64,000 nt of DNA. Origin: Tetracentron sinense (Eukaryota; Streptophyta; Magnoliopsida; Trochodendrales; Trochodendraceae). Numbering within the stretch: position 1 is the first letter of the stretch; each line of letters opens with the position of its first letter. A program made the translations under genes and the position numbers. Positions 35,575 through 47,650 of this stretch are shown one piece after another. The DNA lies in assembly GCA_015143295.1 (NCBI GenBank), contig CM026565.1, positions 15,126,041-15,190,040 of the forward strand. Reading direction: 5' to 3'. The notes under the pieces were generated by a model. It was given only the letters and a program-made list of their open reading frames with translations, did not search any database and was not told where the DNA came from.

Positions 35575-38344
35575 TGTAGAAACCCGGAACCGAGTTCCCT
35601 AGGCTAGGAATAGTGCCATGAATAGTGAGTGAATAGTGCCCTTATGTGGTGTATGTAAAGGCTTAAGGCCTTTACATTTTGTTCTTGGTAGGATGGTCTT
35701 TTTGAAAAGGTATGTTTCGGCATTTACCTCAACTTTAAAGGGCTCTAATTTAGTCATCGTTGCTCGGAATTGAGTGAGTATTGAATTTTTGGAAAGGTAT
35801 TATAACCATCTTTGAGGTTCATGTTTACCATTTTTCCATATTTTGAGTCAGGGTTAAGTCAAACGTCCGATTTCCAAAATCAGATCTGCTGCAATAGGGA
35901 TTGACGAAACCCATTTGCAGATCAGTCGGCTTTAGAGCCATTTTTGGAAAATTAAAACCTCCAAATTAGGAGTTGTATAAAACATGAAAGTTGTTCTCCT
36001 TCGAAAGATGAATCCAACACAAGTTGAATCGTCAAAATCTGATGACCACTGAGTCAAAATTTATGGCTAAAATACCGAAAAAAAATTTTACAGACAAACT
36101 CGCTCGAGCGAGATCCAAACCCGCTCAAGCGAGATAGACCAAAACTGAGTTTTTGAGGCCAGGGAGCAACCCGCTCGAGCGAGATGGAAGCCCGCTCGAG
36201 TGATATTGCATAGACACGTTTTGTTTTGGGTTTTTCTCAATCCAAACACCTATATATACCCCATTTTCGGGGGACCAAGGTTTCTAACACCTAGAGAAGG
36301 ACTTTTTGAGAGAAAAAGAGAGAAAGGAGAGGAAAGGTTTGGGGATTTCCAAGAGGGGTCTTGTGGAGATCAAAGAGAGTCCAAATCAAAGCTTGGATCT
36401 TTCCTTCAGGAAGGATCTTCCTCTACCTTGTTGAGATTCTACTCAAAGGCTTTCTTCTACAAAGAAATCGGTCCAAGAGGTTAGTGATTCTACTACCTAA
36501 CTTTGTTATTATACAAAGATAGAAAAGATGATTAAAGGGGTGATTTAAATAGAGATTAACCTTGCTATAATGAAAATAGTGAATGTATGATTTAGGGTAA
36601 ACTAGATTGTGATCAAGTGAGTAAATAAGGGTATATGATTTGGAGGTTTTTCTATAACAAGGATGAATATGGCTATACTTGTAAGTTAAACCACTATCTA
36701 ACTTTGTCATCATACTAAGATTGAATAGATGATTTAATATGTGATTTTAACCTTAATGTGATGCAAATGGTAAATCTATAGTTTGGGGTGAAACTAGATA
36801 ATGATCAATGAGTAAATAGGGATTTGAAATTTGGGGGTTATTCAACAAGAGGATTAATATGACTATATTTGTAAGAAAAATTATGATCTAGCTTTGTTAT
36901 CCTATAAAGATGAAAAAGATGATTTAATGGGTGATTTTAGTCTTGTTATGATGCAAATAACACATATGGGATTTTGGGTGAACTACATTATGAACAAATG
37001 AGTATATAGGGGTTTATAAATTGGGGGTGTTGCAATACAAGAATCAATAGGGTTATACATGTGTGAGATCATTATTATTCCCTAAATAAATCATGATTTT
37101 TAGTATGATGTGATGAAAATGACATGATCTCAATGATGTGATGAATTAGGCTAAAAGCCATAGTCTTGATGTTGTGATGAAATGTATGGAAATATATTAT
37201 GTTTTAGAATTATCCAATGATACTACAATGCTACTATGACTTGTATGAACTTATATGAATTGTTAACGCTTTACATATCTACACAATGATGCTCACAAGC
37301 ACACCACGCACGATAAATTATGCATGATCGAGTTTTTGCATAAGCATGTATTTCAAGAGTCATGAACAAGCTTTTTCAAAGGCATTCATAAGAAAGAAGC
37401 ATAAGCATTTGACAAAGCCAAACTTTGGGTTGGTATTATAAGATCAGATAACTCATGCTCACAAGGATCAAGTCCAAGATCTTGCATAAACTCCACGGAT
37501 CATAAATCTCGCAAGGCTTTTCAAGAACTCGTAAGAAGCTCACAAGTCTAAGATCTTGCATATGTCTCCAAGGATCATAAGCTCACAAGAAAGCTCACAA
37601 GAAGGCTCAAAGAAAGCTCATAAGCTCACAAGAAAAGTCATAAGAACTTGTAAGCTCACAAGAACTCATAAGAAAACACGAGACTCACAAGCATTCATAA
37701 GAACTCATAAGCATGCATAAGATGATTTGTTTTCCATGAAAATAACAAGTTTTACAAACGGTTTTCCATGATGGAGTTTTCAACCATGAACTTGTGATTC
37801 GTAATTACTCATGCACTTGTATGTAATATTATGATTATTATTGTTAGAGGGTACTTGCATGTGGTCTTTTGTTATTTTAACACTGTTAGCTAGTAGTTTT
37901 GGCTCGCTGAGGATTCCATGCTCAGCCGTACATGTTATGTCGACAGGTACACGGACTCCCTTTGACATCTGTGATCAGGGGCCTTGGATAGAGGAGGATT
38001 ATGGCAAGGAGGAGCCATATGTGGAGCCTCAGGAGGAAGCAAGGGACTTAGACCGCTGGCCCTATCTAGACTAGTACTGAGTGGAGAGACTGTGAGGTTT
38101 CTTTTGTGTTTTGATAGGTGGGCATGTCTACCTTTACTTTTGTCATGTATGTACAAACTTGGAATATAGATGATATGTATAGAAAAGAAATTTTGGGTTA
38201 CGCTTCCGCACATGATTAAGCTTCCGCATTACTTTATGTTTACAATATATATTACCTTGTGTATTTGACAGGATGATTTGCCAGGTTAAGTATAGTCTCG
38301 CCTAAAGTATCCCTAAACTCTTAGGGGTATTTTGGGGCACGACA
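35575..38344 (+). repeat. 3' LTR of element E (2770 bp)
   Basis: It starts TGTAGAAACCCGG and ends GGGGCACGACA. It contains the palindromes CTCGCTCGAGCGAG at 36100-36205, TATATATA at 36251-36258, and the GCTGAG/CTCAGC hairpin at 37906-37926. Near 36490-37470 it holds about 980 bp, repetitive with ACCTAACTTTGTTAT-like blocks, that is missing from the 5' LTR. Confidence 0.92.
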
Positions 38345-38349
38345 GACAT

Positions 38350-40788
38350 GAATATAAAATTTTTCAAAGCACTATTTTTAATTCAGACATGATTTTGATC
38401 TAATCGAAATCTTCTCAAGGATCATCTTATGATCATATTAAATCATGGTGTGAGAAATCATACTTACAAAACTTCTCAATTGTAAAGTCTCCTGTCGATT
38501 CACACGAACCTTCTTTGAATCTCCAATGCTTTTTTCCAATGGAAGCTAATGGCCCTTCCGATCAATGGTCTTTAATCTTTTCTTCTTTTCTTTGATTCAA
38601 GAACATTTCTTGATCAAGACCTTCCAATTCAAACTTTATGATCTTTTATTCTTTTCTTGAATGCAAGATCCTTTCTTGATCAATAAAGAACGAATCTTTA
38701 TGTTCAAAGATTTGTTCTATATTCAAGATTGGTTCTGATATTATTCAAGATCAAAACTAAAATCAAGAGAGAAGAGGGAGAGATGGCCATACACTTCTTA
38801 GGGGAGAGAGAGAGAGCAAAACGTGTGAGAGAGAGGGAGAGCTACTTATGTGGATTTTCCACTATAGGGGGGGTCCTTATATAGAATCCCTTTTAAGCTA
38901 ACTTGTAGCTCAGGTCAAACTCCTTTCTAAATTCTAATCCAATTGGAACTCTCTTTAATTCTTTAATGATAATCCTAATCCAATTAGGATTTGATCAAAA
39001 TAGAAACCAACATTATCCATTCCTTATTTAATAGGAAACAATTTGTAACGAACTAATCCATTTCCTATTTAATAAGAAAAACAATTAATAACAAACTAAT
39101 CCATTCATAAGAAATAGAAAAACAATTATTATTGATGGAATCCAATACTATTGCTGAAATCAGGGCAGTTTGGGATGGTTGTTTGCTGTGTGAAAAATTG
39201 GGGTTATCCAATGTCATTGTGGAAAGTAATTCTAAAATTATTATTGATGTTGTTAATGGTAATATGGATCCTCCATGGAAAACTTGGTACTGGTGGAAGA
39301 AAATTATCAGCTTGAAGATTAAATGTAATTTGGTTTTTCAGCATACTTACCATGAAAATAACTAGATAGCGGATTATCTTTCTAAAGAAGCTTGCAGAAA
39401 TCAGGACAGTAAAACTTTCAATTTAATTAGTGATTGTCCAATGCCTATTAAAGGTATGATGTGTGCAGATAGAACATCTTTATTTAATATTAGATTTTAA
39501 TTTGTTTTTAGTTTGGGGTTTCGGTTTTATGTCCCCCCATGCTTTGTACCTATTTTAATTTATTAATAAATAGGTAGGGGTCTGCCTAACCACCGCCCCC
39601 ACTGGGTGATTTTTTTTATAAAAAAAAACTAATTTATTCCCTACTTAATAGGAAACCATTAATTAATAACCAAAAAATCTATTCACTACTTTGTGCGAGA
39701 TAATTAATTAGTAACTAATTAAATAGATAATGAATCAATGAAGTGGGCATCCCACCCTAGGTGGGCCCCACATCTCACACGTCTTTTGAGGTCTAACCTC
39801 TTATGTTGTCACTTTTGATCTTTATCAAAATCCCATATGGGTCCTACCCATTTGGTTAATCACATCTTATGTGATTTCATCTTTAAGAGCTTCACTATAC
39901 TATATTGTAAATTACATGGAGAAATTAATTAATTTAATTCTAAATTAAATTAAAAGCCTTATGAAGGTCCTAGTGTGTGGGATCTAAAGGGATCTCCTGT
40001 TTCTGGTTGTGGGACCAAGTGCTTCATCACCTTTAAGGTGAAACCTTGTTACTAGGAAACACTCCAATAATTCCTTTAGGATCATAGAATAATATCTAAG
40101 TCCCTGGACTTCCACTAATCACATTAATGTCCATTAACACATTGTGATCAACCTCTTTGTAAGTACTATCTCACAATATATTTACAAATAAATCCTTCTA
40201 CAATCCGATATCACATATAAGCTTCCGGGATTGGAACAAGTCCACTATCTATTCCCTAGCTTATGAAAAACTCTTTCTCATGAATACTTTTTCATTGAAC
40301 TGAACTTCCAAAACACTTTCAAAGAAACATGAGAAAAGAACTGACATATACATATACTTTTCTATATTGAAAATATCAACTTCGATAAAGACCATTTTAC
40401 CAAAAAGCACCAGTACTGGATTTTTGAGTTCAGTTCAACAAGTATCATCTTGATATCATTATCTCCAATTAAGGAGTAGTGGATTCCTTATTGAGTGTTT
40501 ACACACATCTCCAAACATTATATACATGACCTAACGTACTCGGAGTTAGTCTTGTGTATTGGACGTTGCTGATTGGCACATCAAAGACAACCAGTACTCT
40601 AGAGGCATCGAACAATATTAGGTTTTCAAGGAACTGGAAAATCATATCTCCTCGCAACCTTTGGATGATTTTCCTACAATGTTACCTATGGAACTTTATG
40701 TCATCATCAAATGAAATAGTAATTATTATAAATACCCTTTATAGTTGGTTGTGTGACTACGATGCTTCTCTAATCAACATGTCTAACA
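38350..40788 (-). mobile_element. Copia-type solo LTR F (main part)
   Basis: On the minus strand it starts TGTTAGACATGTTG at 40788. Its other end is TGAAAGACAT at 31054-31063 on the plus strand, separated by element E. A 5-bp duplication, CATGA, lies at 31049-31053 and 40789-40793. It is related to the LTRs of the copia element at 45470 (shared GGAAGCTAATGGCCCTTCC, CTAAAGGGATCTC, AACACTCC and TGGACTTCCAC blocks). A LINE tail is inserted at 39125-39628. Confidence 0.85.
39125..39628 (+). mobile_element. LINE 3' end fragment with RNase H remnant
   Basis: The open frame at 39132-39365 reads AEIRAVWDGCLLCEKLGLSN, then VIVESNSKIIIDVVNG and FQHTYHENN, the C-terminal half of a plant LINE RNase H domain (A-x-WDG, E-S-N-S). 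The 3' UTR matches the LINE tail at 2301-2631 and ends in an A-rich tract. The element is 5'-truncated, and a clear target duplication was not found. Confidence 0.78.
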
Positions 40789-40793
40789 CATGA

Positions 40794-40900
40794 CCCATGA
40801 TCTTTGTGAGATACATACGAGATCTTAGGGTTTCTTTTGAGTTTTCATTTTCATTCTTATGAGATTTCATTTCGTTCATGTGAGGTTTTTGGATACCCAT
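40794..40900 (-). mobile_element. Old LTR H, piece 3, and junction with the next LTR
   Basis: GACCCATGATCTTTGTGAGATACATACGA-type sequence resumes the repeat broken at 31053. Somewhere in 40880-40960 the sequence changes to that of the LTR ending at 42543, and the breakpoint is not sharp. Confidence 0.5.
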
Positions 40901-42543
40901 ACTAATGAGAAAATCATTGGTTATGCGAAACAAAGTATCAAGTATCTTTCTAACTACTGTTGATCAACAAAAGTCAAAGTCCCGACACCTATCTAACGGA
41001 CCATCGTCCCGGTGGGGATCCATGGAAGGCTCTGGATTGAACTACTCTTCCTCAACCCAAGGCTCCATGCCACATAAGTCGAATGGAACCCGAGCACTTA
41101 CCGATGATAACAAATATCGGCTGAGCGTGGAATACTCAGCATATACAAACTACTAACAATAAAGCAATATAGCATAGAGCATACGAATCATGGAGACTGA
41201 AATCCTAAAACATGTAAGAGCATAGAAACCATGTACAACATATGTGATGAAATCCGAAATCCGAAACCAAAACCATAACTATGTGAGTCATGCGATAATC
41301 ATAGCCTTGTGAGTTCTTAGAGTTCATAGAGTTCGTAGAGTTTCTTAGAGTCATTTATGATCCGTAGAGACATAGAGCATAGAGCAAAACCATAGAGCCA
41401 ATACCATAGAGATCTTAGAGTATTTCATTTGTGATCCTTAGAGCTTGTGAAACGATCTTAGAGCTTATCATAGAGTTCTTGTGAATGTGTATCATGATCC
41501 TTAGAGCTTGTGAACCGATCTTAGACAAATCATGGAGTTGCTTAGAATCATTCCTTATAAGTCATTTATTGAAAACCCTTTTTCGTAACTTGAGAAATCC
41601 ATGGAAAACATCGGTTCATGCGAGACATGCGAGCATATGAGCATAGGAGAATAATAACATGTTTAGAACACCCAAAAACCCTTAGAGGCATTTAGTCAAA
41701 CACATAGAATACATAATAGTGATATCTTACATCCAACTATAAAACAACATCCTTTCACACCATCACCAAACAAGATATATATGTAGTATAGATTGAGAAG
41801 AACAATATTTAGTAACTAGTAGTATTGCAAGATTGGTAGTAGAGTGTATCTACCTTGGTGAAATTAAAGACTTTGATTCCAAAAGCTTGAACAAGCAAGA
41901 ACCTTGAGTTCTTGGTTGAGAAACACCAAAAGAATGGAAGGATCTTGATCTTCCTTCAAGCTTGTGCAACACCTAGTTCACTCCTTCTTCTTCCTCTTCA
42001 AAAGCTCTCAAAATGGGGTACAAAGGGTTTCTGAAACCCTAAGGCACGAACCCAGCCCTTATATAGGCAAAGGGTAGTGGCTAAAGTCTTAAACACCCTT
42101 AATGAAGAAAATCTGCATATGACCGATCGATCGGTGGTACAGACCGAGCGATTGGTGAATTACCGGTCGATCGGTGGTTTCAACCGGTCGATCGGTTGAA
42201 AACACCCTCTCTATAATTTTTCCCCATACAAAAAATTTAATCGTTCGATAGCTACCGAGCGATCGGTATAAGACCGGTCGATCGGAGGTTATCACCGAGC
42301 GATCGTTGGTCCCTGTTTTCTGTAAAAACCCTGTTTTCACCACTTGGATCTTCTCCAATCCCATTTCTAACACCTTTAACGTTTTAAAACACACTCCATA
42401 AGGATATGCAGACCTATTAAAACATGCACGCCAAATATCCAAACACGTATATTAATATAAAGCCCATTAGTGAACAAAACCACACTTGGGCACTATTCAC
42501 ATACTATTCACTACTTAGTGAAATGCGGATTCGGGGTTCTACA
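40901..42543 (-). mobile_element. Minus-strand gypsy LTR (A), 3' end truncated
   Basis: On the minus strand it begins TGTAGAACCCCGAATCC at 42543. It has the palindromes ACCGATCGATCGGT and ACCGGTCGATCGGT at 42123-42310, a CCTATATAAGG TATA context at 42059-42067, AGAGTTCTTAGAG-like repeats (41300-41530), and the hairpin GCTGAG/CTCAGC at 41120-41140. It abuts the decayed pol gene to the right without a recognisable polypurine tract, so a deletion, or a separate insertion, at the junction is likely. Confidence 0.75.
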
Positions 42544-42548
42544 TAATG

Positions 42549-45469
42549 TCTAACAACGAGCGCTAGATGAATAACTTTGGTGCGCAAGACTTGCTCCTTC
42601 CGGTCCAAGATTTGAGCCGGTTACTCGACAAGAGTCAAATATTCTCGGATTTCCAATGGTTCTCAAGCCATCACGTACGAAGGGTCCGACATGTACTTCC
42701 TTAACATAGAGACATGGAAGACATTATGCACACCTGCAATGTTGGGCAATAAGGCAACCTGGTAAGCCACCTTTCTAACTTGGGTGATGATATCAAAGGG
42801 ATCCACATACCTAGGGCTAAGCTTACCCCGTTTACCGAACCTCATCACAACCTTTCTTGGCAAGATCTTGATGAATACATAGTCTCCAACACAAATCTCA
42901 AGATCTCTTCTACGGTTGTCAGCATAGCTCTTCTACTGATTATGGGTCCTCTTCAACATTTCTCTAATGATTTTAACTCTGTCTGCAGTCTGCTCGATCA
43001 ACTTGGGGCCCAAGACTTTCCTCTCACCTAATTCATCCCAGTATAGAGGAGACCTATAAATCTTCCCATATAAGGCTTCGAAAGGTGCCATCTCGATGCT
43101 CGCCTGGTAGCTGTTGTTGTTGGCGAACTCCACTAATGACAAGTGATCCTCCTAACTGCCTTGGAAATCGAACATGCAAGCTCATAGCATGTCATATACA
43201 ATCTGATTTACTCGCTTGGTTTTCCTATCGATTTGTGGATGAAAAGTGGTGCTAAAGTCCAAATTAGAACCCATGACATGCTGAAAACTCTTCCAAAACT
43301 TGGAAGTAAACCTTGGGTCTATGTCTAAAATGATGATAACGGCATCCCATACAAGCGGACTACTTCCTTGATGTATAAGCTTGTGAGCTGGTTTGCATTA
43401 CACGTGTCCTATAAGGCAAGGAATAGGCGGACTTCGTCAAGCAATCAACCGCCACCCAAATAGAGTTCTTTGCCGTCTTTGGCAAACCAACTATAAAGTC
43501 CATGGAAATGTTCTCCCACTTCCATTCAGGAATAGGGAGGGACTGCCAAAGACCTATGGGCCTCTAATGCTCGGCCTTAACCTGCTAGCATACCAAACAT
43601 CTGGACATATACTTTACCACTTCCCTTTTCATGTTCCATCACCAAAAATGCCCATTGAGGTTCTGGTACATCTTTGTATCCCTAGGATGCACGGTATACT
43701 TAGACCTGTGGGCTTCATTCAAGATCTCACGCTTCAAATTTTCATCGACGGGAACATACAGTCTTCCCTTGAATGTGATAGCACCATCACCATTCACAAA
43801 AAACTCCTGACTACCACTGCTAACCGACTTGTCTCGGTAAGCAAGTAACTCGGTATCCAACTCTTGTATGTCTTGGATCCAGTCTAATATGTAAGGCCTA
43901 ATAGTAATGTTAGCCATAGGTAGGAACACTGAAGTTGGTCACAAGGTTGGACACGTCCTCCAACAACTTCAACTCTCACACCATCATGTGGGCAGGTCCA
44001 AGAGACTTCCTGGTCAAGGTATCTACCACTATGTTCTCTTTACCAGGGTGGTACTAGAAACATAGTCCTTCAAGAACTTCACCCATCTACGTTGTCTTAG
44101 ATTCAGGTCATTATGGGGAAACAAGTACTTTAAGTTGTTGTGTTTTGTGAATACACCAAATTATTCCCCATAAAGGTAGTGTCACCAAATCTTCAATACA
44201 AAGACAACTGCCGCAAGCTCTAAGTCATGCGTAGGATAGTTCTTCTCATGGTCTTTCAACTTCTGGGAAGCATAAGCGATGATTGTCCCATGCTGCATCA
44301 AAACACATCCTAACCCGACATGCGAGGCATCATTGTAAACCACAAAACCATTGCTCCCAAATGGAACTATGAGAATGGGGGCCGTAGTAATATGCTTCTT
44401 CAACTCAAGGAAGCTCTTCTCGCACTTGTCACTCCAGGTGAACATGGCATTTTTCCGCGTAAGGTACGTGAGCGGTGCCGCTAAGCTAGAGAAACCCTGT
44501 ACAAATCGACGGTAGTAGCCTGCCAAATTAAGGAAACTCTGAATCTCTGTGATGCTTTTGGGCTGCTCCCATTTCATCACAGCATCCACCTTCGTGGAGT
44601 CCACTGAAATCCCTTCTGCAGACACCACATTGCCTAGGAAAGACACCTTCTCTAGCCAAAATTCACATTTGCTCAACTTAGCATACAGATTGTTTTATCG
44701 AAGAGTCTATAGTGTGAGTCGAAGGTCTCTCTCATGATCGTCCCGTCTCTTGGAGTACACTAGGATATTATCCACAAATACTATTATGTCGTAGTCCAAG
44801 AAAGTCTGAACACCTGGTTTATCAAATCCATGAACCCCACTAGGGAATTTGTCAGACCAAAATGCATGACAAGGAACTCGTAGTGCCCATACCGAGTCTT
44901 AAAGGCTGTCTTGGGAACATCATCGGCCTTGATCTTCAACTAATGATAGCCCGATCGAAGATCAATCTTAGAGAAGAACCTTGCTCCCTTTAGCTGGTCA
45001 AACAAGTCGTCTATCTGAGGCAGAGGATAACGATTCTTGATCGTGACCTTGTTCAGTTGCCTGTAGTTGATGCACATCCTCATCGACCCGTCTTTCTTCA
45101 TGAAGAGAACGGGAGCTCCCAATGGTGATACACTTGGTCGGAAGAAACCGAGACGAAGCCATTCTTTAATCTGCTATTTTAACTCCACTGGAGTCATCCT
45201 GTACGGAGCTCTAGAGATCATATCCGTGCCCAAAGCAAGCTTTATTGCGAAATCGATTTCCCTATTTGGAGGTAATCCTAACAGGTCTTCAGGAAACACA
45301 TCCACAAACTCACTCACCACCGGAATGACTAAGGAGTCACGTGTCTCCGAGTTCAAGAGACTTAAAGGCACAAAACGAGCAATGTCCGTTTTCCATAGCC
45401 CTCGAAAATGGAACAACTTCCTTCCCTCAAGCTTAAAATTCACCATCTTCTCAAAGGAAGCCACGTGCC
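42549..45469 (-). pseudogene. Gypsy (Tekay-like) pol remnant, A
   Basis: Order on the minus strand: end of protease and linker (45460-45174: [41 protein letters not shown]); reverse transcriptase (45122-44940: [32 protein letters not shown]); catalytic strand near 44750-44780 reading FVDN in place of F(I/V)DD, so the second aspartate is lost; RT thumb and RNase H (44676-44182: [35 protein letters not shown]); zinc-binding HHCC part of integrase (43929-43639); integrase core and C-terminus (43142-42663: [36 protein letters not shown]). There are many stops and frameshifts. The copia element at 45470 interrupts it, and the 5' half with gag is not in this window. Confidence 0.9.
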
Positions 45470-47635
45470 TGAAAGTATGCCTCTTTTTAATTTTAGAAAA
45501 ACAGTTCTTAGGAGGGGGGGCATGCATCGAATCCCAAGATCTGACTAAGATTCTAATTGATTTTATTCAATGTGAGTAAAAATCACAATACCTTTGCAAC
45601 TTTGAAATTGTTAAGTCAAATCCACGATAATAGCGATACCGGCAAAACTTTACAAGTGCCAAGTCTCCTTCGCAATCCACAAGGACCTTCTTTTTCTTTA
45701 AAGCTTTCTCTAATGGAAGCTAATGGCCCTTCCAAAAATCTAGCTCTAGGAATCTTGAATAAAAGATCCAATATTTTATTATAAAGAACCTTTATTGATC
45801 CTCTTCTTGATCTTCAAAACTAAGAACACAAGAGAGATTAAGAGGGGGTGGAATGGGATGACCGTACACCACTGAAGGAGAGAAGGGCGTGAGGTATTTG
45901 AGGGGAGGAGAAATATTTCCAAATCTGTAAAATTCTGGAAAATTATAATTGTATCCAACACCTTGGATGTCCACCTCTTTATAGGCTTTACTTGGGTTGC
46001 TTGCAACCCAAGTCTCCTCTTTCTAATCCAATTAGAATTCCCTCAATTAGTTTCCTATTTGGTTTCTCCTTTAAGTAATTAGGATTAATCAAAATAGAAA
46101 CTAATCTTATCCATTAGTGTCCAACTAATCTTATCCTTATCCTAATCCAATTAGGATTACTTGATTAGCAAGAAACTAATAGACTCCTTATCCAACAAGG
46201 AATCTTTAATTAGTAACTAACTAACTAACTAACAAACCTTATCTTATAAGGTGTCATTAATTAGAAACTAATTAAAAAAACATACCAAAATTATTATCCT
46301 CATGGAGTGGACGTCCCACCCCACACGCCCCCATGGGTTCCAAACCCATTTTGTCAACATATTTGATCTTCTATCAAATTCCCCAATGGGTCCTACCCAT
46401 TTGGTTTTTCACATTTAATGTGATTCCACCTTTTAGAGCTTCACTATACCGTATAGTGATTTCTTAGAGAAATTAATTAATTTAATTATTTAATTAAATT
46501 AAATACTTTAAGAAAGTCCGTGTGTGGGATCTAAAGGGATCTCTTATTTCCGGTTGTGGGACCAAGTACTCAACCTTTTGGTTAAAGCATTGTTACTAGG
46601 AAACACCTTTCCTACACTCCATTAGGATTATAGAATTTTATCTATATCCCTGGACTTCCACCAATCACAATTAATGTCCATTAACACAATGTGATTAACC
46701 CCCAGAAAATAGAGAATTAATTGCAGGTATTTCTATCTCAAGATTTGTTTATAGATTAGTCCCTCCACTTCCAATATTATTATAAGCTTACGGGACAATA
46801 TCTAATACTGTCTTTAATCCCTGGCTTATATTGAGAACCCATTCTCTTTTAATACTTTTACTCAAACTTGGACTTTCAAAACATTTTAGAAATTCTTTAA
46901 AAGAAATAATAATAATTACATTTCTTTTATACAGAAAATAAATTCCTCGATAAATACCAACGCTGGGTTTTTCAAGTCCGGTTTTGACAAGTATCAACTC
47001 AATATTATTTACTCTATAAGAGTAGTGGAATCCTTGTCGAGCGTACACACACTTCTTCCAGTACAGCGTACATAACCAAATGAGCCCGTATTTAGTCCGG
47101 TGTGTTGGACATTGACGATTGGCTATATCAAAGCTACATAGGCAAATACTAGAGAAGATGTCGACCTCTCAGGTTAAGGACAATCTATCAAATGGACTAC
47201 CCTAAATATAAAGACTATATATTTCTAAGGGTATCCACTGAGTGATCCAGTTGCAATATAAGTACTTCTTACTCATATCCACATCTTAGTCAAGAGACCC
47301 TTCTCTCAGTGATTGAGATTCATCACTCCATCATATGTAACTAACATTGTGTAAGTTATTAGGAATACATTGTCCAGATGCATCCTGATTAACTTAGAAC
47401 AATTTTAGGTCTACAAGGAACCGGAAAAACCCTATTTCCTTAGCAATCAGTTATCAACTAATTGGATGGTTTTCCTACAATGTTACCTAAGGGACAAAGT
47501 AGTCTCATCCAATGAGATACTTTAGATATATTACCCAATGTAGAAGACAATGTGTGAATGTAAAATATGCATTTATTGATTTAAAAATAGATAAATACAA
47601 TTCCGAAATGGCTTTGTGGGCATACATGTCTAATA
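45470..47635 (-). repeat. 3' LTR of copia element B (2166 bp)
   Basis: On the minus strand it begins (T)ATTAGACATGTATGCC (family TGTTAGACATG, first G mutated) and ends GGCATACTTTCA. It is nearly identical to the 5' LTR over the shared 1.25 kb. It contains T-rich and AATTAATTAATTT-rich stretches. A TATA box cannot be assigned safely. Confidence 0.9.
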
Positions 47636-47650
47636 ATCTCCCACTTGCAC
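47636..47650 (-). other. Polypurine tract of copia element B
   Basis: Minus strand GTGCAAGTGGGAGAT directly before the 3' LTR. Confidence 0.7.

Larger units (their letters stand above)
31064..38344 (+). mobile_element. Complete but coding-deleted gypsy element E
   Basis: Two LTRs (31064-33128 and 35575-38344) are flanked by a perfect 5-bp duplication, GACAT, at 31059-31063 and 38345-38349. The 2.45-kb internal region has a primer-binding site and polypurine tract but only scraps of protease and the end of pol, so it cannot encode its own enzymes. It sits 10 bp inside a copia-type LTR. Confidence 0.93.
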
